Of a stretch of DNA of 64,000 nt, positions 38,281 through 47,471 are shown piece by piece; within the stretch, counting starts at the first letter, position 1; the number at the start of each line of letters is the position of its first letter. The notes under the pieces are model-generated. The model was not told the DNA's origin. It saw nothing but the letters and a program-made list of their open reading frames with translations, and did not search any database. The stretch is from Gammaproteobacteria bacterium (GTDB lineage: Bacteria; Pseudomonadota; Gammaproteobacteria; Pseudomonadales; Pseudohongiellaceae). Location: NCBI GenBank assembly GCA_030831165.1, contig JAURLP010000014.1, positions 43,531 to 107,530 of the forward strand. Reading direction: 5' to 3'. The translations under genes and the position numbers were made by a program.

Positions 38281-39402
38281 TTACAAAATACGTTTTTTAT
38301 TTTCTTTTTGAACCAAGGGATTGGCTTCATTCTCTGCTCTTAATCGGTGATCCCAGATTCGGCGAAAATGCGCGAAAGCTTCATCGGCTTCAATAAAGCG
38401 AGGCACAAAATCCGGGCTTTCCTCCAAAAGTTTTTGTTGCTCTTCAATAAATAATTTGTCTTCCATAAAGCCCTCAAGCAAAGATGCCTTAAGCGATTTT
38501 GAAATATCTGGATTATCTAGATCAAAACCATGCAAGTAGTCCCAAAAGAAGTGGGTTTTATTACGGGTCTCTGGCGTCATGAATTGGCAATTGCGATATT
38601 CTCGGCAAAGACTGCGATCATTTTTTTCTGCATCCCAACCGGCAGGAGCAAAAATGGTTTCCATCAAAAAAATACCCGGAATGTACATGGACGTTATGTT
38701 GCAACGATCCAGTGGATTATCTAATTCATCCTGAGGGATAACTTTCGCATGAAAAGGCGCCGCTTTACTACCTTTATCCCAGCGCTCCATAGAAAACCCG
38801 TTATCCATCTTTTCTATGTTTTCCGGAATCGTGTTGTAAGCATAGTCTTCTGAGCCACCTAAGGTATTGGTATGCACAAAAGCCACATGTGAAAAGTCGC
38901 TAAGGTTATCAACTATTAGTAACCAGTTGGCGTCATAATGCAGGTAGTCGCCTTTATCGAAACCTCTCCACTTATCTGGCTGGCTTAGAGGTTCAAAATG
39001 ATAAATGTCATCTTCATTGGCCAATTCCGGATCGCCCATCCAAATCCATAACATGCCGCCTTTAGAGCACAAAGGATAAGATCTAACTTTCATGGAGGAC
39101 GGAATATTTGATTGGCCAGGAATTTCAGTTACTTTCCCGCTTGGGTCATACAACAAGCCATGGTACATGCACCGAATGCAGTTGCCTTCAACGCGCCCAA
39201 TAGAAAGTGGTGCTGCGCGATGACAGCATCTGTCATCTAATGCCACATAACCTTGATTTTCAGTTTTATAAAGCACCAGGGGGGTTTCACAAATCGTTCT
39301 CGCCATACGGCCATCATTGTCATCAAGCTCAGTTTCCCAGGCAGCGGCATACCAGGTATTTTCCACAAAATATCTTTTATGACCATTTAAGGTATCAGTC
39401 AT
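38281..39402 (-). CDS. Rieske non-heme iron oxygenase, vanillate O-demethylase-type
   Basis: A 373-residue terminal oxygenase. The Rieske 2Fe-2S site is C59-x-H61 and C78-x2-H81 (DRCCHRAAP...CIRCMYHG). The mononuclear iron site is in DNLSDFSHVAFVH, with His172 and His177 and the bridging Asp169. Length and motifs fit the VanA-like group, which removes O-methyl groups from methoxybenzoates such as vanillate. The reductase partner (VanB) is not in the window. Its neighbours, an aromatic acid symporter and an extradiol dioxygenase, support an aromatic substrate. The exact substrate is inference. First bases after the stop are AT-rich with no terminator seen. Confidence 0.88.
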   Translation of the reverse strand: MTDTLNGHKRYFVENTWYAAAWETELDDNDGRMARTICETPLVLYKTENQGYVALDDRCCHRAAPLSIGRVEGNCIRCMYHGLLYDPSGKVTEIPGQSNIPSSMKVRSYPLCSKGGMLWIWMGDPELANEDDIYHFEPLSQPDKWRGFDKGDYLHYDANWLLIVDNLSDFSHVAFVHTNTLGGSEDYAYNTIPENIEKMDNGFSMERWDKGSKAAPFHAKVIPQDELDNPLDRCNITSMYIPGIFLMETIFAPAGWDAEKNDRSLCREYRNCQFMTPETRNKTHFFWDYLHGFDLDNPDISKSLKASLLEGFMEDKLFIEEQQKLLEESPDFVPRFIEADEAFAHFRRIWDHRLRAENEANPLVQKENKKRIL

Positions 39403-39448
39403 TTGAAACTCCTTAACTCCAACTATTTTATTTTTTTACTTACTTCTA

Positions 39449-40783
39449 CTAACGAATATGCAAGCGATAAGCAATTATTCCACCAAGAATTACTGGTACA
39501 GAAAATATATAAAAATTGGCAGACATATCAAAGCCGGCAGCTATGAGGAATCCTGCCGCGCCTGGGCCAATAACCGCTCCTGCTCGACCTAGTCCTATTG
39601 CCCAGCCAACTCCGGTACTTCTAAAAGAGGCTGGATAAACTTTTGCGGCAACTGCATATAACCCTGTAAAGCCGCCTTGAAACAAAATGCCAATAAAAAG
39701 CACCAAGGACAGCAGCAAGGTGCGTTGATTCGGCGATGCGGCAAACACAATCAGCAAAACAGCCGACAAAAGCAAAAAGGAGCTTACGATATTGGAGAGC
39801 TTGGCTTTGGTTGAAATTGCTCCCAGCAGCCAAATCCCGATTACCCCACCCAGATTGAATAGAAAAAAGGCTGTCCGACCGGTTGCTGCTGTAAATCCGG
39901 AATATTCCATTAGAGCTGGAATCCATGTCATTAGAAAGTACATGGTACTAAAGCAAAGTAAAAAGCTGGCCCAGATGGTAAGTGTTGGTTTCCAATAGTC
40001 ATTTCTGAACAAATCCTGAAAGTTATCTATTGCATTGGCTGAATTGTTTTTATCCTGTGAATTGCCAATATCTGGTAACTGGGCAATCTCGTTTTTACCT
40101 AGTTTTTGCAGTGTACGATTGATTTTATCAAGCGCACCTTTCGGACGACGATCAATCAAAAATTGCAATGATTCAGGAAGAAATATCCATGTCACCAGAC
40201 CCATCAACAAGGTTAAGCCGCCACCAAACCAGAACATCCCTCGCCATCCATATTCAGGCATGATAAAGCCGCCTATAACGGCTGTCATCATTGCGCCAAG
40301 TGGATATCCAGAAGTGACCAGCGCAACTGACAATGCTTTATATTTTTCCGGGCTGTATTCGATAGCTAATGCGGCCTGACTAGCTAACATTGCACCTGCA
40401 CCGAGACCGCTTATTATTCTTAAAATTATAAATGCGGTTAATGAGTTCGCATTAGCGGTAAGCATAATTGAGCCGCTCACCATAAACACGCTGCAAATTA
40501 TTACAGTTCGCCGGCCGACAATATCAGAAATGGGGGCCAGAAACATTGCGCCACAAGCCATGCCGAATAAAGCGGCACTTGAGATAAGCCCCAGCCTGTC
40601 TGGCGTTAGATCTAATTCAGCGCCAACGGCAGTATTAACAATTGACATAGCAGTAATGTCAAAACCATCAAGCATATTCAAAAACATGCATAGGCCAATG
40701 ACTAAAAACTGCTGACCCGACGCTTTGCCGTTATCAATAATATCAGCCGCAAAACTTGCACTTGGATTTACAATAGTTGCCAT
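39449..40783 (-). CDS. Aromatic acid:H+ symporter (MFS, AAHS family)
   Basis: A 444-residue, 12-helix major facilitator. The helix 1 motif MFLNMLDGFDITAMSIV contains the DGFD signature of the AAHS group (PcaK, VanK, BenK). The MFS motif after helix 2 reads APISDIVGRRTVI. A second copy-like region is in the central loop (ESLQFLIDRRPKGAL). It imports a benzoate-type acid with a proton. It lies directly upstream of the Rieske gene (46-base gap) on the same strand and downstream of the LigAB-like genes, so a common transport-and-degradation unit is likely. Confidence 0.93.
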   Translation of the reverse strand: MATIVNPSASFAADIIDNGKASGQQFLVIGLCMFLNMLDGFDITAMSIVNTAVGAELDLTPDRLGLISSAALFGMACGAMFLAPISDIVGRRTVIICSVFMVSGSIMLTANANSLTAFIILRIISGLGAGAMLASQAALAIEYSPEKYKALSVALVTSGYPLGAMMTAVIGGFIMPEYGWRGMFWFGGGLTLLMGLVTWIFLPESLQFLIDRRPKGALDKINRTLQKLGKNEIAQLPDIGNSQDKNNSANAIDNFQDLFRNDYWKPTLTIWASFLLCFSTMYFLMTWIPALMEYSGFTAATGRTAFFLFNLGGVIGIWLLGAISTKAKLSNIVSSFLLLSAVLLIVFAASPNQRTLLLSLVLFIGILFQGGFTGLYAVAAKVYPASFRSTGVGWAIGLGRAGAVIGPGAAGFLIAAGFDMSANFYIFSVPVILGGIIAYRLHIR

Positions 40784-40956
40784 TAAATACTCCCCGGGCT
40801 TTTTTATTTTATTTTGAAAGTTAACGATCCGTGCTGTTTGTCGGCGTTAACCTTGAATCGGGTCTTGCACAAAAAATTAAACTTAGAAAAGATAGTATCA
40901 ATTAATTCTCCAACTACCTAACCCAGAAGCTGTTATGCCCTGTTGCTGCTGCTTTA

Positions 40957-41784
40957 CTAAACCGTGATGGAGAATTTAGCGACGGTGCAACCAACTGCAA
41001 AAATGGGTAGTTCTGCTGTATAAAACTGCAATTCACCCTGCCCTTTAGCCGCAGCGGCTGCTGCAATATAGGTCCTGATTTCAAATCCGCCTTGCCCGGC
41101 TTCTTCGTATGTTTGTTCATCTTTATAGCTAAGTAATGCTTCTTTATCATTGCGCATTAATCGATCAAGAAACTCTCTGTCCCAAGGCTCATTAATTTTT
41201 CCTGAGTCTGGTGTTGCCGGCCAATGAGATATTCCTCCAGTCCCTACCAAAGCAATTTTTTCAGGCACTGAATCACAGGCTCTTCGCAGCGCTGCACCAA
41301 ACTCCCAGGTTCTGTTCAAAGGCGTAAGGGGAGGCCCCTGACAATTGATGTTAACGGGGATAATTGGCATGTCGTATCGAGGCGTTAGAAAGTTCAGGGG
41401 CACCATAATGCCATGGTCAAATTTCCATTCCTCAGCGTATGCAGTATCGACAGTATGCATCACTTCCTTTGTTAATCTGGTCGCCAGATCTGGCGCTCCT
41501 GGGACATCAGTTTTTTCAATTTTAAGCCATCCGGGATCTTCGATAGGGCCTTCATAACGATTCCCTATACCAATACAATAAGCCGGCATATTATTCATAA
41601 AGAAATTCGCAAAATGCTCCGCCGCTATGACTATTAAAGCTTCTGCGCCTGAGTCTTCAATGTCTTGTCTTTGTCTATCCAATGCCGCGTAAAACTCATC
41701 TCGCTTTTCAGTATTTTTAACCAGGTCAGCCCGGCCGGTAATCCCTGGCGCATGGCTCAAGACTCCCGCATATACTAGGCTCAT
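40957..41784 (-). CDS. Class III extradiol dioxygenase catalytic subunit (LigB-like)
   Basis: A 275-residue LigB-type ring-cleavage subunit. It opens catecholic rings between carbons next to the diol (protocatechuate, gallate or a methylgallate). The Fe2+ ligands are His11 in SHAPGI and His57 in AAEHFANFF. The catalytic-region His is in GGISHWPATPDSG, and an acidic ligand is expected in the C-terminal part. The gene overlaps the upstream LigA-like gene by 4 bases (ATGA). The subunit pair and neighbours point to a protocatechuate 4,5-dioxygenase-like step, but the exact ring substrate is not fixed by the sequence. Confidence 0.88.
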   Translation of the reverse strand: MSLVYAGVLSHAPGITGRADLVKNTEKRDEFYAALDRQRQDIEDSGAEALIVIAAEHFANFFMNNMPAYCIGIGNRYEGPIEDPGWLKIEKTDVPGAPDLATRLTKEVMHTVDTAYAEEWKFDHGIMVPLNFLTPRYDMPIIPVNINCQGPPLTPLNRTWEFGAALRRACDSVPEKIALVGTGGISHWPATPDSGKINEPWDREFLDRLMRNDKEALLSYKDEQTYEEAGQGGFEIRTYIAAAAAAKGQGELQFYTAELPIFAVGCTVAKFSITV

Positions 41785-42116
41785 TGTCCTTTTCCTTCTT
41801 CTGTGAAGCTTTCGCCACCGCCTGTCATGGCATACACTCCCGCCCGTACCGGACCATATTTTTTTATTCCTTCACGCATCATCTCCAAATAATCAAACCA
41901 TTCGATACCCAGCAGGGCAGCAAAATGCATCAATATCTGGCCATTGACACCGAGCACATATAGAAGCCCTATATCGCCTTCTCGTAAAGCATTGCTTTCT
42001 TCTGTATTTAAATCGAACTGGCTGATAAGGCCTTCAATATCCTTGTGGAACTTTTCTTTTACTGAATCATCTCGATTGAGCTCATAAAGAAACTTTTGTA
42101 AATGATAGAGGCTCAT
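41781..42116 (-). CDS. LigA-like small subunit of the extradiol dioxygenase
   Basis: A 111-residue helical protein matching the LigA alpha subunit. It has the N-terminal helix YHLQKFLYELNRDD and the core NALREGDIGLLYVLGVNGQILMHFAALLGI, which shapes the active-site lid of protocatechuate 4,5-dioxygenase. A C-terminal tail (KYGPVRAGVYAMTGGGESFTEEGKGQ) is unusual in being Gly-rich. It is first of the pair, coupled to the LigB-like gene by a 4-base overlap. It has no activity alone; it is required for the complete enzyme. Confidence 0.85.
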   Translation of the reverse strand: MSLYHLQKFLYELNRDDSVKEKFHKDIEGLISQFDLNTEESNALREGDIGLLYVLGVNGQILMHFAALLGIEWFDYLEMMREGIKKYGPVRAGVYAMTGGGESFTEEGKGQ

Positions 42117-42303
42117 TCTTTTCCTGTCTGCGGGAGTTTATTTTTTCTTAATGCTGATTTATGTTTAACTTTTACGCATTACATAGCTTAACTTCTATGT
42201 CAGCAAAACTAAAGTATTGAGCATGCCTTTATGGATTTGATTGTGTAATATAGGATCAAGTTAAATTTTCTAATGATAAAAAAGCTTATAAGAGAGGTTA
42301 TAA
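42117..42303. promoter_or_regulatory. Divergent control region of the aromatic cluster
   Basis: These 187 bases separate the leftward LigA/LigB/transporter/Rieske genes from the rightward aldehyde dehydrogenase gene, so both promoters and any inducer-dependent operator should be here. No regulator gene is adjacent and no clear palindrome stood out. The dehydrogenase has an AGAGAGG ribosome site upstream of its ATG. Confidence 0.4.
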
Positions 42304-43710
42304 ATGCCAGAATTTAGTATGACTATTGGCGGCCAGCAGGTCCCCATCAAAGAAACATTTGAAGTTTTCAATCCTGCAACTGGAGAGCTTGTTGCCTTGT
42401 GTCCAAATGCTAGTACCGAGGATCTTGATGCTGCTGTTGCTGCTGCTAAAAAGGCTTTCCCAGCCTGGTCATCAATGCCAGATGCCGAGCGTCAGGCTGC
42501 TTGTGCTGCACTTGCTGGCAAGCTTGAAGAAGAAGCGGAGAATATTGCTCATACTTTAACCCTTGAACAAGGCAAGCCTCTGGGCGGTTTGGGTTCTCGT
42601 TTTGAATTGGGCGCTGCGCAGGCCTGGACAGGTTATACCGCAGGGTTATCGATGCCTGTAAAAGTTCTGCAAGATGATGATGAGGCCCATATCGAATTGC
42701 ATCGTAAACCTATCGGTGTTGTTGGTTCAATCACACCCTGGAATTGGCCAGTAATGATAGCCATCTGGCACATTGTTCCAGCGCTTCGTGCAGGCAACAC
42801 TGTCGTCATTAAGCCCTCTCCATACACCTCACTTTCGACCTTGCAGGCTGTAAAAGCAATGAACGAAATTTTACCCCCAGGCGTACTGAATGTTGTCAGC
42901 TCAGATGACAAACTGGCTAATATTGGTGCTGCTATGGCTGCACATCCGGATATTCAGAAAATAGTCTTTACGGGCTCCTGTGGAACCGGTGAAAAAATCA
43001 TGCAAACTGCTGCTAACACTATGAAGCGTTTAACTCTGGAGATGGGTGGGAATGATGCCGGGATCGTCTTGCCTGACTGTGATCCCAAAGCAATTGCTGA
43101 AGGCTTGTTTTGGGGCGCCTTTATTAATATCGGACAAACTTGTGCTTGCATGAAACGCCTCTATGTTCATGACAGTATTCATGATCAGGTCTGCGAAGAG
43201 CTCGTGAACTTCGCCAAGAATATTCCTATGGGCAACGGATTGGATGAAAACAATATCCTCGGACCAATCAACAACCAAATGCAATTTGATAAGGTCGCCA
43301 GCCTGGTCGCAGATGCGGCTAAACATGGCAAAGTCTGGTTGGGAGGAAAGCCCGGTGAAGGTCTGTTCTTCCCAATTACAATTATTTCTGATCTTCCTGC
43401 AGATGCACCCTTAATTGTCGAAGAGCAATTTGGTCCAGCCCTTCCTGTTATTCGTTATACTGATATTGAGGACGCAATTGCTGCAGCCAATAGTTCTGAT
43501 AATGGACTTGGTGGCTCGGTTTGGTCAAATGACATTGTCAAAGCTAAAGAGATTGCCTCTAGAATGGAATGCGGTTCAGTATGGATAAACAAGCATGGTG
43601 CCATTCAGCCTAATGCTCCCTTTGGCGGAGTGAAACGCTCTTCTTTAGGCGTTGAATTTGGTGAAGAAGGCCTGCTTGAAAACACCACAATTCAGGTGGT
43701 TTTCAGCTAA
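42304..43710 (+). CDS. NAD(P)-dependent aldehyde dehydrogenase
   Basis: A 468-residue ALDH-superfamily enzyme. It carries the Asn motif TPWNWPVMIAIWHIVPALRAGNTVVIKPSPYT, the FTGSCGTGEKIM nucleotide segment and LEMGGNDAGIVLPD with the general-base Glu. The catalytic Cys is in NIGQTCACMKRLYV. All parts are present and the length is right. Position opposite an aromatic dioxygenase cluster suggests an aromatic aldehyde such as vanillin or a ring-cleavage aldehyde as substrate; that is inference. It ends with a hairpin about 80 bases downstream. Confidence 0.92.
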   Translation: MPEFSMTIGGQQVPIKETFEVFNPATGELVALCPNASTEDLDAAVAAAKKAFPAWSSMPDAERQAACAALAGKLEEEAENIAHTLTLEQGKPLGGLGSRFELGAAQAWTGYTAGLSMPVKVLQDDDEAHIELHRKPIGVVGSITPWNWPVMIAIWHIVPALRAGNTVVIKPSPYTSLSTLQAVKAMNEILPPGVLNVVSSDDKLANIGAAMAAHPDIQKIVFTGSCGTGEKIMQTAANTMKRLTLEMGGNDAGIVLPDCDPKAIAEGLFWGAFINIGQTCACMKRLYVHDSIHDQVCEELVNFAKNIPMGNGLDENNILGPINNQMQFDKVASLVADAAKHGKVWLGGKPGEGLFFPITIISDLPADAPLIVEEQFGPALPVIRYTDIEDAIAAANSSDNGLGGSVWSNDIVKAKEIASRMECGSVWINKHGAIQPNAPFGGVKRSSLGVEFGEEGLLENTTIQVVFS

Positions 43711-43787
43711 TAGTTTATGCCAAAGCAAGGATGCTTGAGCATAAAGGATGATTTATTTTTGCCGCTATTATTTTGGCTGGCGCTAGA

Positions 43788-43806
43788 AGCCCAAAAGGTT
43801 TGGGCT
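43788..43806 (+). terminator. Hairpin after the aldehyde dehydrogenase gene
   Basis: A perfect 8-base-pair stem (AGCCCAAA / TTTGGGCT) with a 3-base loop lies 78 bases past the stop. No T run follows, so it may be an RNA-stability or rho-dependent element rather than a classical terminator. Confidence 0.45.
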
Positions 43807-43925
43807 AGCTGAAGGGCTAATAATTTTCAGCATAACCGGCCTCTTATTCATTGGTATTGCTTGAATCTTTTTGTCTACACGCAACAATTTAAAAACTTTA
43901 TCTTACTTGCATATAGGCCTTAACA

Positions 43926-44174
43926 ATGTCTGAAATTAAATTCTCTAATGAAGAAAAAGAAGCATTGGTCCATAAAGTTAAAGATTACTTTATAGAAGAA
44001 CTGAAACAAGAAATAGGGCAATTTGATGTAGAGTTTCTTTTAGACTTTTTTAGCAAAGAACTTGGTTCATATTATTATAACCGTGGCTTATATGATGCAC
44101 GGGCTATTTTTGAATCAAAAATTGAATCTATAGATGATGCTATTTATGCGATTGAGAAAGAAACAAATACCTAG
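43926..44174 (+). CDS. DUF2164 family protein
   Basis: An 82-residue soluble protein. The pattern IKFSNEEKEALVHKVKDYFIEELKQEIGQFDVEFLLDFF followed by SKELGSYYYNRGLYDARAIF is that of DUF2164, a small family of unknown function usually about 80 residues. It is acidic and mostly helical. It sits 23 bases upstream of the interrupted VOC gene and could be cotranscribed with it. No catalytic residues are evident. Confidence 0.85.
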   Translation: MSEIKFSNEEKEALVHKVKDYFIEELKQEIGQFDVEFLLDFFSKELGSYYYNRGLYDARAIFESKIESIDDAIYAIEKETNT

Positions 44175-44197
44175 CTCAGAAGAGATTAGACGCCAAG

Positions 44198-44557
44198 ATG
44201 AATGAACATGAAAAAATAAACTATGTTGAATTTGCTTCAGCTAATTTAACTGAAGCAAAACAATTTTTTTCAGATGCTTTTGGCTGGAAATTTGAAGATT
44301 TTGGCCCAGACTATACGGCTTTTTGTAATGAGGGCCTTGATGGAGGCTTCTATAAAGCTGACCTTGCTGCTACCGCAGCAAATGGCTCAGCTTTAATTAT
44401 TTTTTACAGCAACAATCTGGAAAATACTCTGGCAAAAGTCATGGATGCGGGGGGCTCGATAACTAAGGAAATATTTTCTTTCCCTGGAGGCAGGCGTTTT
44501 TAGTTTTCTGAACCATCTGGAAATGAATTTGCCGTTTGGTCAAATCTCGGCCTTTAA
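44198..44557 (+). pseudogene. VOC/glyoxalase-fold protein interrupted by an in-frame stop
   Basis: The frame reads a VOC (glyoxalase/bleomycin resistance) protein: INYVEFASANLTEAKQFFSDAFGWKFEDFG, then a Gly-rich middle and ITKEIFSFPGGRRF. A TAG at 44501-44503 stops it after 101 codons. The same frame continues past the stop with FSEPSGNEFAVWSNLGL, the normal C-terminal strand with the family's Glu metal ligand region (GNEFAVW), and ends at 44557. A CAG to TAG change would explain it. Without the last 17 residues the final beta strand and one ligand are lost. The gene is 9 bases from the converging SCO gene. Confidence 0.8.
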
Positions 44558-44565
44558 AAGTTTCG

Positions 44566-45216
44566 TTATTTCCAGGAAGATCTAACCACAGCGTAATTGG
44601 TTGCCATAAGTCCCGGGTTATGTGGCACTTTGAAGAAGCCGTGAAAAAGACCATTCGGATTAATCAGAGCAATTATACCACTATGGCTTACCAGATACTC
44701 ATCGTCTTCTCCCGGGGTATAGGCAAAAGCAATATTAAGCTGGGAGGCAAATTTAAAAATTTCGATATATTCGCCGGTTAAGCCCAAATAACCATCATTA
44801 AAAAAACCAACATAATCACGTAGCTTTTCTATGCTGTCCCGCTGCGGATCAACGCTTACCATTAAGACTTGGGTGTCCTCAGCATACTCCCCATAAGCTC
44901 CATTTGCCTCGAGTAAACCACTAAACTGATTCAGCGTTGCCATGGTTAATGGACAAATATCGGGGCAATAGGTATACCCAAAAAATATTAAGGTCCATTT
45001 GTCTAGTAAGAGTGCTGAATCAACCGAATTGCCATTGTGATCAATTAACGAAAACTCGTTAATTGACCTTGGTTCATCATAAACATAAAGACCATTTGCG
45101 GAGAGCTCTTCATTGGTCATTCCCGCTGGCAATAAAATCAAATTGAGGCTTAAGCCCAATAAAAGCACTATAAAAACAATGCCAGCAATAAAAGCTTTAG
45201 TAATATTTTTGTTCAT
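44566..45216 (-). CDS. SCO1/SenC copper chaperone for cytochrome oxidase
   Basis: A 216-residue protein with one N-terminal membrane anchor (FIAGIVFIVLLLGLSLNLILLP) and a periplasmic thioredoxin-like domain. The copper site is C84-P-D-I-C88 in YTYCPDICPLTM, and the third ligand is His178 in YLVSHSG. SCO proteins deliver or reduce copper for the CuA centre of subunit II. It is the last gene of the sco-ctaB-ctaA run, and its start lies 1 base after the stop of ctaB. The oxidase subunits are a few kilobases upstream on the same strand. Confidence 0.93.
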   Translation of the reverse strand: MNKNITKAFIAGIVFIVLLLGLSLNLILLPAGMTNEELSANGLYVYDEPRSINEFSLIDHNGNSVDSALLLDKWTLIFFGYTYCPDICPLTMATLNQFSGLLEANGAYGEYAEDTQVLMVSVDPQRDSIEKLRDYVGFFNDGYLGLTGEYIEIFKFASQLNIAFAYTPGEDDEYLVSHSGIIALINPNGLFHGFFKVPHNPGLMATNYAVVRSSWK

Positions 45217-45217
45217 A

Positions 45218-46123
45218 TTAAATATAATGGTCTAGCAATAAGGCTATAAACAAAGCAATTAAATAGAAAATAGAGTACCGAAACGTTTTCATCGCAGAAG
45301 CAGGGTTTGATCCAAGCATTAGTTCAACCGATCGATAAAGGAACCCGCCCCCCAGAATTAATGCTGCTGTCAGATATATTATGCCACTCATTCCTGTGAG
45401 ATAAGGCAAGAGGCTGACTATTAACATGATAATGGTATACAACAAGGAATGAAGTTTAGTCAGGGCATCTCCATGCGTAACCGGCAACATGGGAATATCT
45501 GTTTTGGCATAGTCCTTCTTGCGATGTATAGCTAATGGCCAGAAATGTGGAGGAGTCCAGGCAAAAATAATCAACACCAGTAAAAGCCCGCCGGGGTCTA
45601 CTGTCCCGGTAACAGCCGTCCAGCCCAATAAAGGCGGCATGGCGCCTGACAACCCGCCAATAACTATATTTTGGGGTGTGGCTCTTTTTAAATAGCCAGT
45701 GTAGACAATTGCATAGCCTACAAATGAGGCAAGCGTTAGCCAGCCACAAAGAGGGTTAACTAAAAATATAAGTATAAGCATGCCTAGCAAGCAAATCCCC
45801 ATGGCAAATATTAATGCTTGCATTGGGGTAACTTTGCCTTGAGGTATGGGGCGTTTCAGTGTGCGTTGCATGATAGTGTCAATTCGATGATCTATCAGGT
45901 GGTTAATTACAGCACCGGCACTAGCAACCAAGGCTATGCCAAGATTGCCCCAGATCAGGACGGAAAGCGGAATCGTCCCTGGAACAGCCAGAAACATACC
46001 AACCAGGGAAGTCAGGATCATCATCATAACAACCCGCGGTTTACACATTTCATAGTAATCACGCCAGGATGCTTTTTTATCCACGCTATTACGGCTGTTA
46101 TTTTTGATACTTAGATCAGTCAT
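45218..46123 (-). CDS. ctaB: Protoheme IX farnesyltransferase (heme O synthase)
   Basis: A 301-residue UbiA-family prenyltransferase with about nine helices that adds a farnesyl tail to heme B to give heme O. The aspartate-rich motif is in NHLIDHRIDTIMQRTLKRP, with the second site near WTPPHFWPLAIHRKKDYAKTDIPMLP. It is 2 bases from ctaA and 1 from sco, so all three are one unit. A second, different heme O synthase gene is at 55797-56702 in the same window. Confidence 0.95.
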   Translation of the reverse strand: MTDLSIKNNSRNSVDKKASWRDYYEMCKPRVVMMMILTSLVGMFLAVPGTIPLSVLIWGNLGIALVASAGAVINHLIDHRIDTIMQRTLKRPIPQGKVTPMQALIFAMGICLLGMLILIFLVNPLCGWLTLASFVGYAIVYTGYLKRATPQNIVIGGLSGAMPPLLGWTAVTGTVDPGGLLLVLIIFAWTPPHFWPLAIHRKKDYAKTDIPMLPVTHGDALTKLHSLLYTIIMLIVSLLPYLTGMSGIIYLTAALILGGGFLYRSVELMLGSNPASAMKTFRYSIFYLIALFIALLLDHYI

Positions 46124-46125
46124 TA

Positions 46126-47151
46126 TCAGATCATTGTTGTCGTACTTTTACGCAAGTGGTAATTCAAGGTCACCATGCTAATCAATAAAAATGCTCCACC
46201 AGCATTATGAGCAACTGCTATCCATAAAGGCAAAGACCAAATAATGTTGCTGATACCAAGGCCTACCTGGATTACTAGCAAGGCAAGAATCACATGCGTG
46301 AGGCCTTGCAAGGGAGTATTCCCATGATTTCTATAGAGCTGTAAGATTACAAATAACATAAAAAAAGTGACAACTAAGGCTCCAATCCGGTGCATGAAAT
46401 GGATAGCTACGCGTCCTTCTCCGTCCATTTGCCCTCCCAAATAATTAGGACCAATATCCTGAAAGACATTAAATCCACTGGCAAAATCCATGTCCGGCAC
46501 CAATTGGTTCTGGCAAGTTGGAAAATCCGGACAAGCAAGAGCCGCATAATTAGAGCTTAGCCAGCCTCCTAGAATAATCTGGATAATCAGCAGGGTCATG
46601 GCTGCCATCGCCAGAGGCCTTAACCCAGCCCAGCGATAAATGGGGATTGAAGGTTGTGGCCAGGGCCGGTTATTAAGCCGTAAACTTAGCAGCCAAAGCA
46701 AACTCAGCGTCGTAAAGCCTCCAATTAAGTGTGCCGTTACCACTTGCGGCCAAAGATTAAGCGTCACTGTCCACATTCCAAAGAGGCCCTGCAATATAAC
46801 CAGTATGAGCAGGAAAATAGGTAATTTAAAAGGCTGGTCCGGACGATGCCGATGCTTCCAATTAAAGATATTAATTAGAATAATAACGAAGCCAAGCGTG
46901 CTGGCAAAATAGCGATGAACCATTTCAGGCCAGGCTTTGTCAGACTCAAAGGGAGCATGTGGGTATAGCTCTTCGGCCTGAATAATTTCATCTGGCGTTT
47001 CTGGCATCCAAATGAAGCCATAACAACCGGGCCAATCAGGACAACCCAGGCCGGCATCTGACAGCCGGGTAAAAGCGCCGAAAACCACAACAACAACTGC
47101 CAACAAGCTAGCAAACAAGGTTAAATAGTAAGTTGGTTTATGATTTTTCAT
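46126..47151 (-). CDS. ctaA: Heme A synthase (COX15/CtaA)
   Basis: A 341-residue membrane protein with eight predicted helices that oxidises the heme O methyl group to the formyl of heme A. It opens with a helix ending GAFTRLSDAGLGCPDWPGCYG, the family signature, and has the heme-binding histidines in the helices MVHRYFASTLGFVIIL, VVTAHLIGGFTTL, IHFMHRIGALVV and VAHNAGGAFLL. A second Cys-containing loop (ALACPDFPTCQ) follows. First gene of ctaA-ctaB-sco. Confidence 0.95.
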   Translation of the reverse strand: MKNHKPTYYLTLFASLLAVVVVVFGAFTRLSDAGLGCPDWPGCYGFIWMPETPDEIIQAEELYPHAPFESDKAWPEMVHRYFASTLGFVIILINIFNWKHRHRPDQPFKLPIFLLILVILQGLFGMWTVTLNLWPQVVTAHLIGGFTTLSLLWLLSLRLNNRPWPQPSIPIYRWAGLRPLAMAAMTLLIIQIILGGWLSSNYAALACPDFPTCQNQLVPDMDFASGFNVFQDIGPNYLGGQMDGEGRVAIHFMHRIGALVVTFFMLFVILQLYRNHGNTPLQGLTHVILALLVIQVGLGISNIIWSLPLWIAVAHNAGGAFLLISMVTLNYHLRKSTTTMI

Positions 47152-47471
47152 ACTTTAAATTCTTCAATGTTAAATTCAAATAGCTGAGAGCGGTAAAAAC
47201 AGATGGAGATTGTTAAATTACCTGTTAATAGGGTCCTGATCAATTATTAGCTCAGACTGGAAGCGCGAACAGATTATGCAGAATACGCATTCTTCAGTAA
47301 ACCATTTATTAAACTCTTTTAAGCTTTCATCAATATAAAGGTAAGTTTTAAAAGCTTACCTGTACCTATCAAGCCAATCTTTATAATGCATCACAATTCT
47401 ATGACTATAGAAAGCTAACTATTTAGCTTTATTAAGAGCGCTTTATATCGACTGCTGTACTTCTAAGTGAA
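47152..47471. promoter_or_regulatory. Intergenic region upstream of ctaA
   Basis: These 320 bases contain no credible gene; only frames of about 20 codons or fewer open. The ctaA promoter is expected here. An inverted repeat AGGTAAG / CTTACCT with an AT-rich centre lies near 47339-47362. It could terminate the leftward di-heme peroxidase transcript, but there is no strong T run. Confidence 0.4.

Noticed and set aside
44501..44503. Readthrough or special amino acid at the TAG
   Set aside because: TAG is not the selenocysteine codon, and no pyrrolysine genes are visible in the window.
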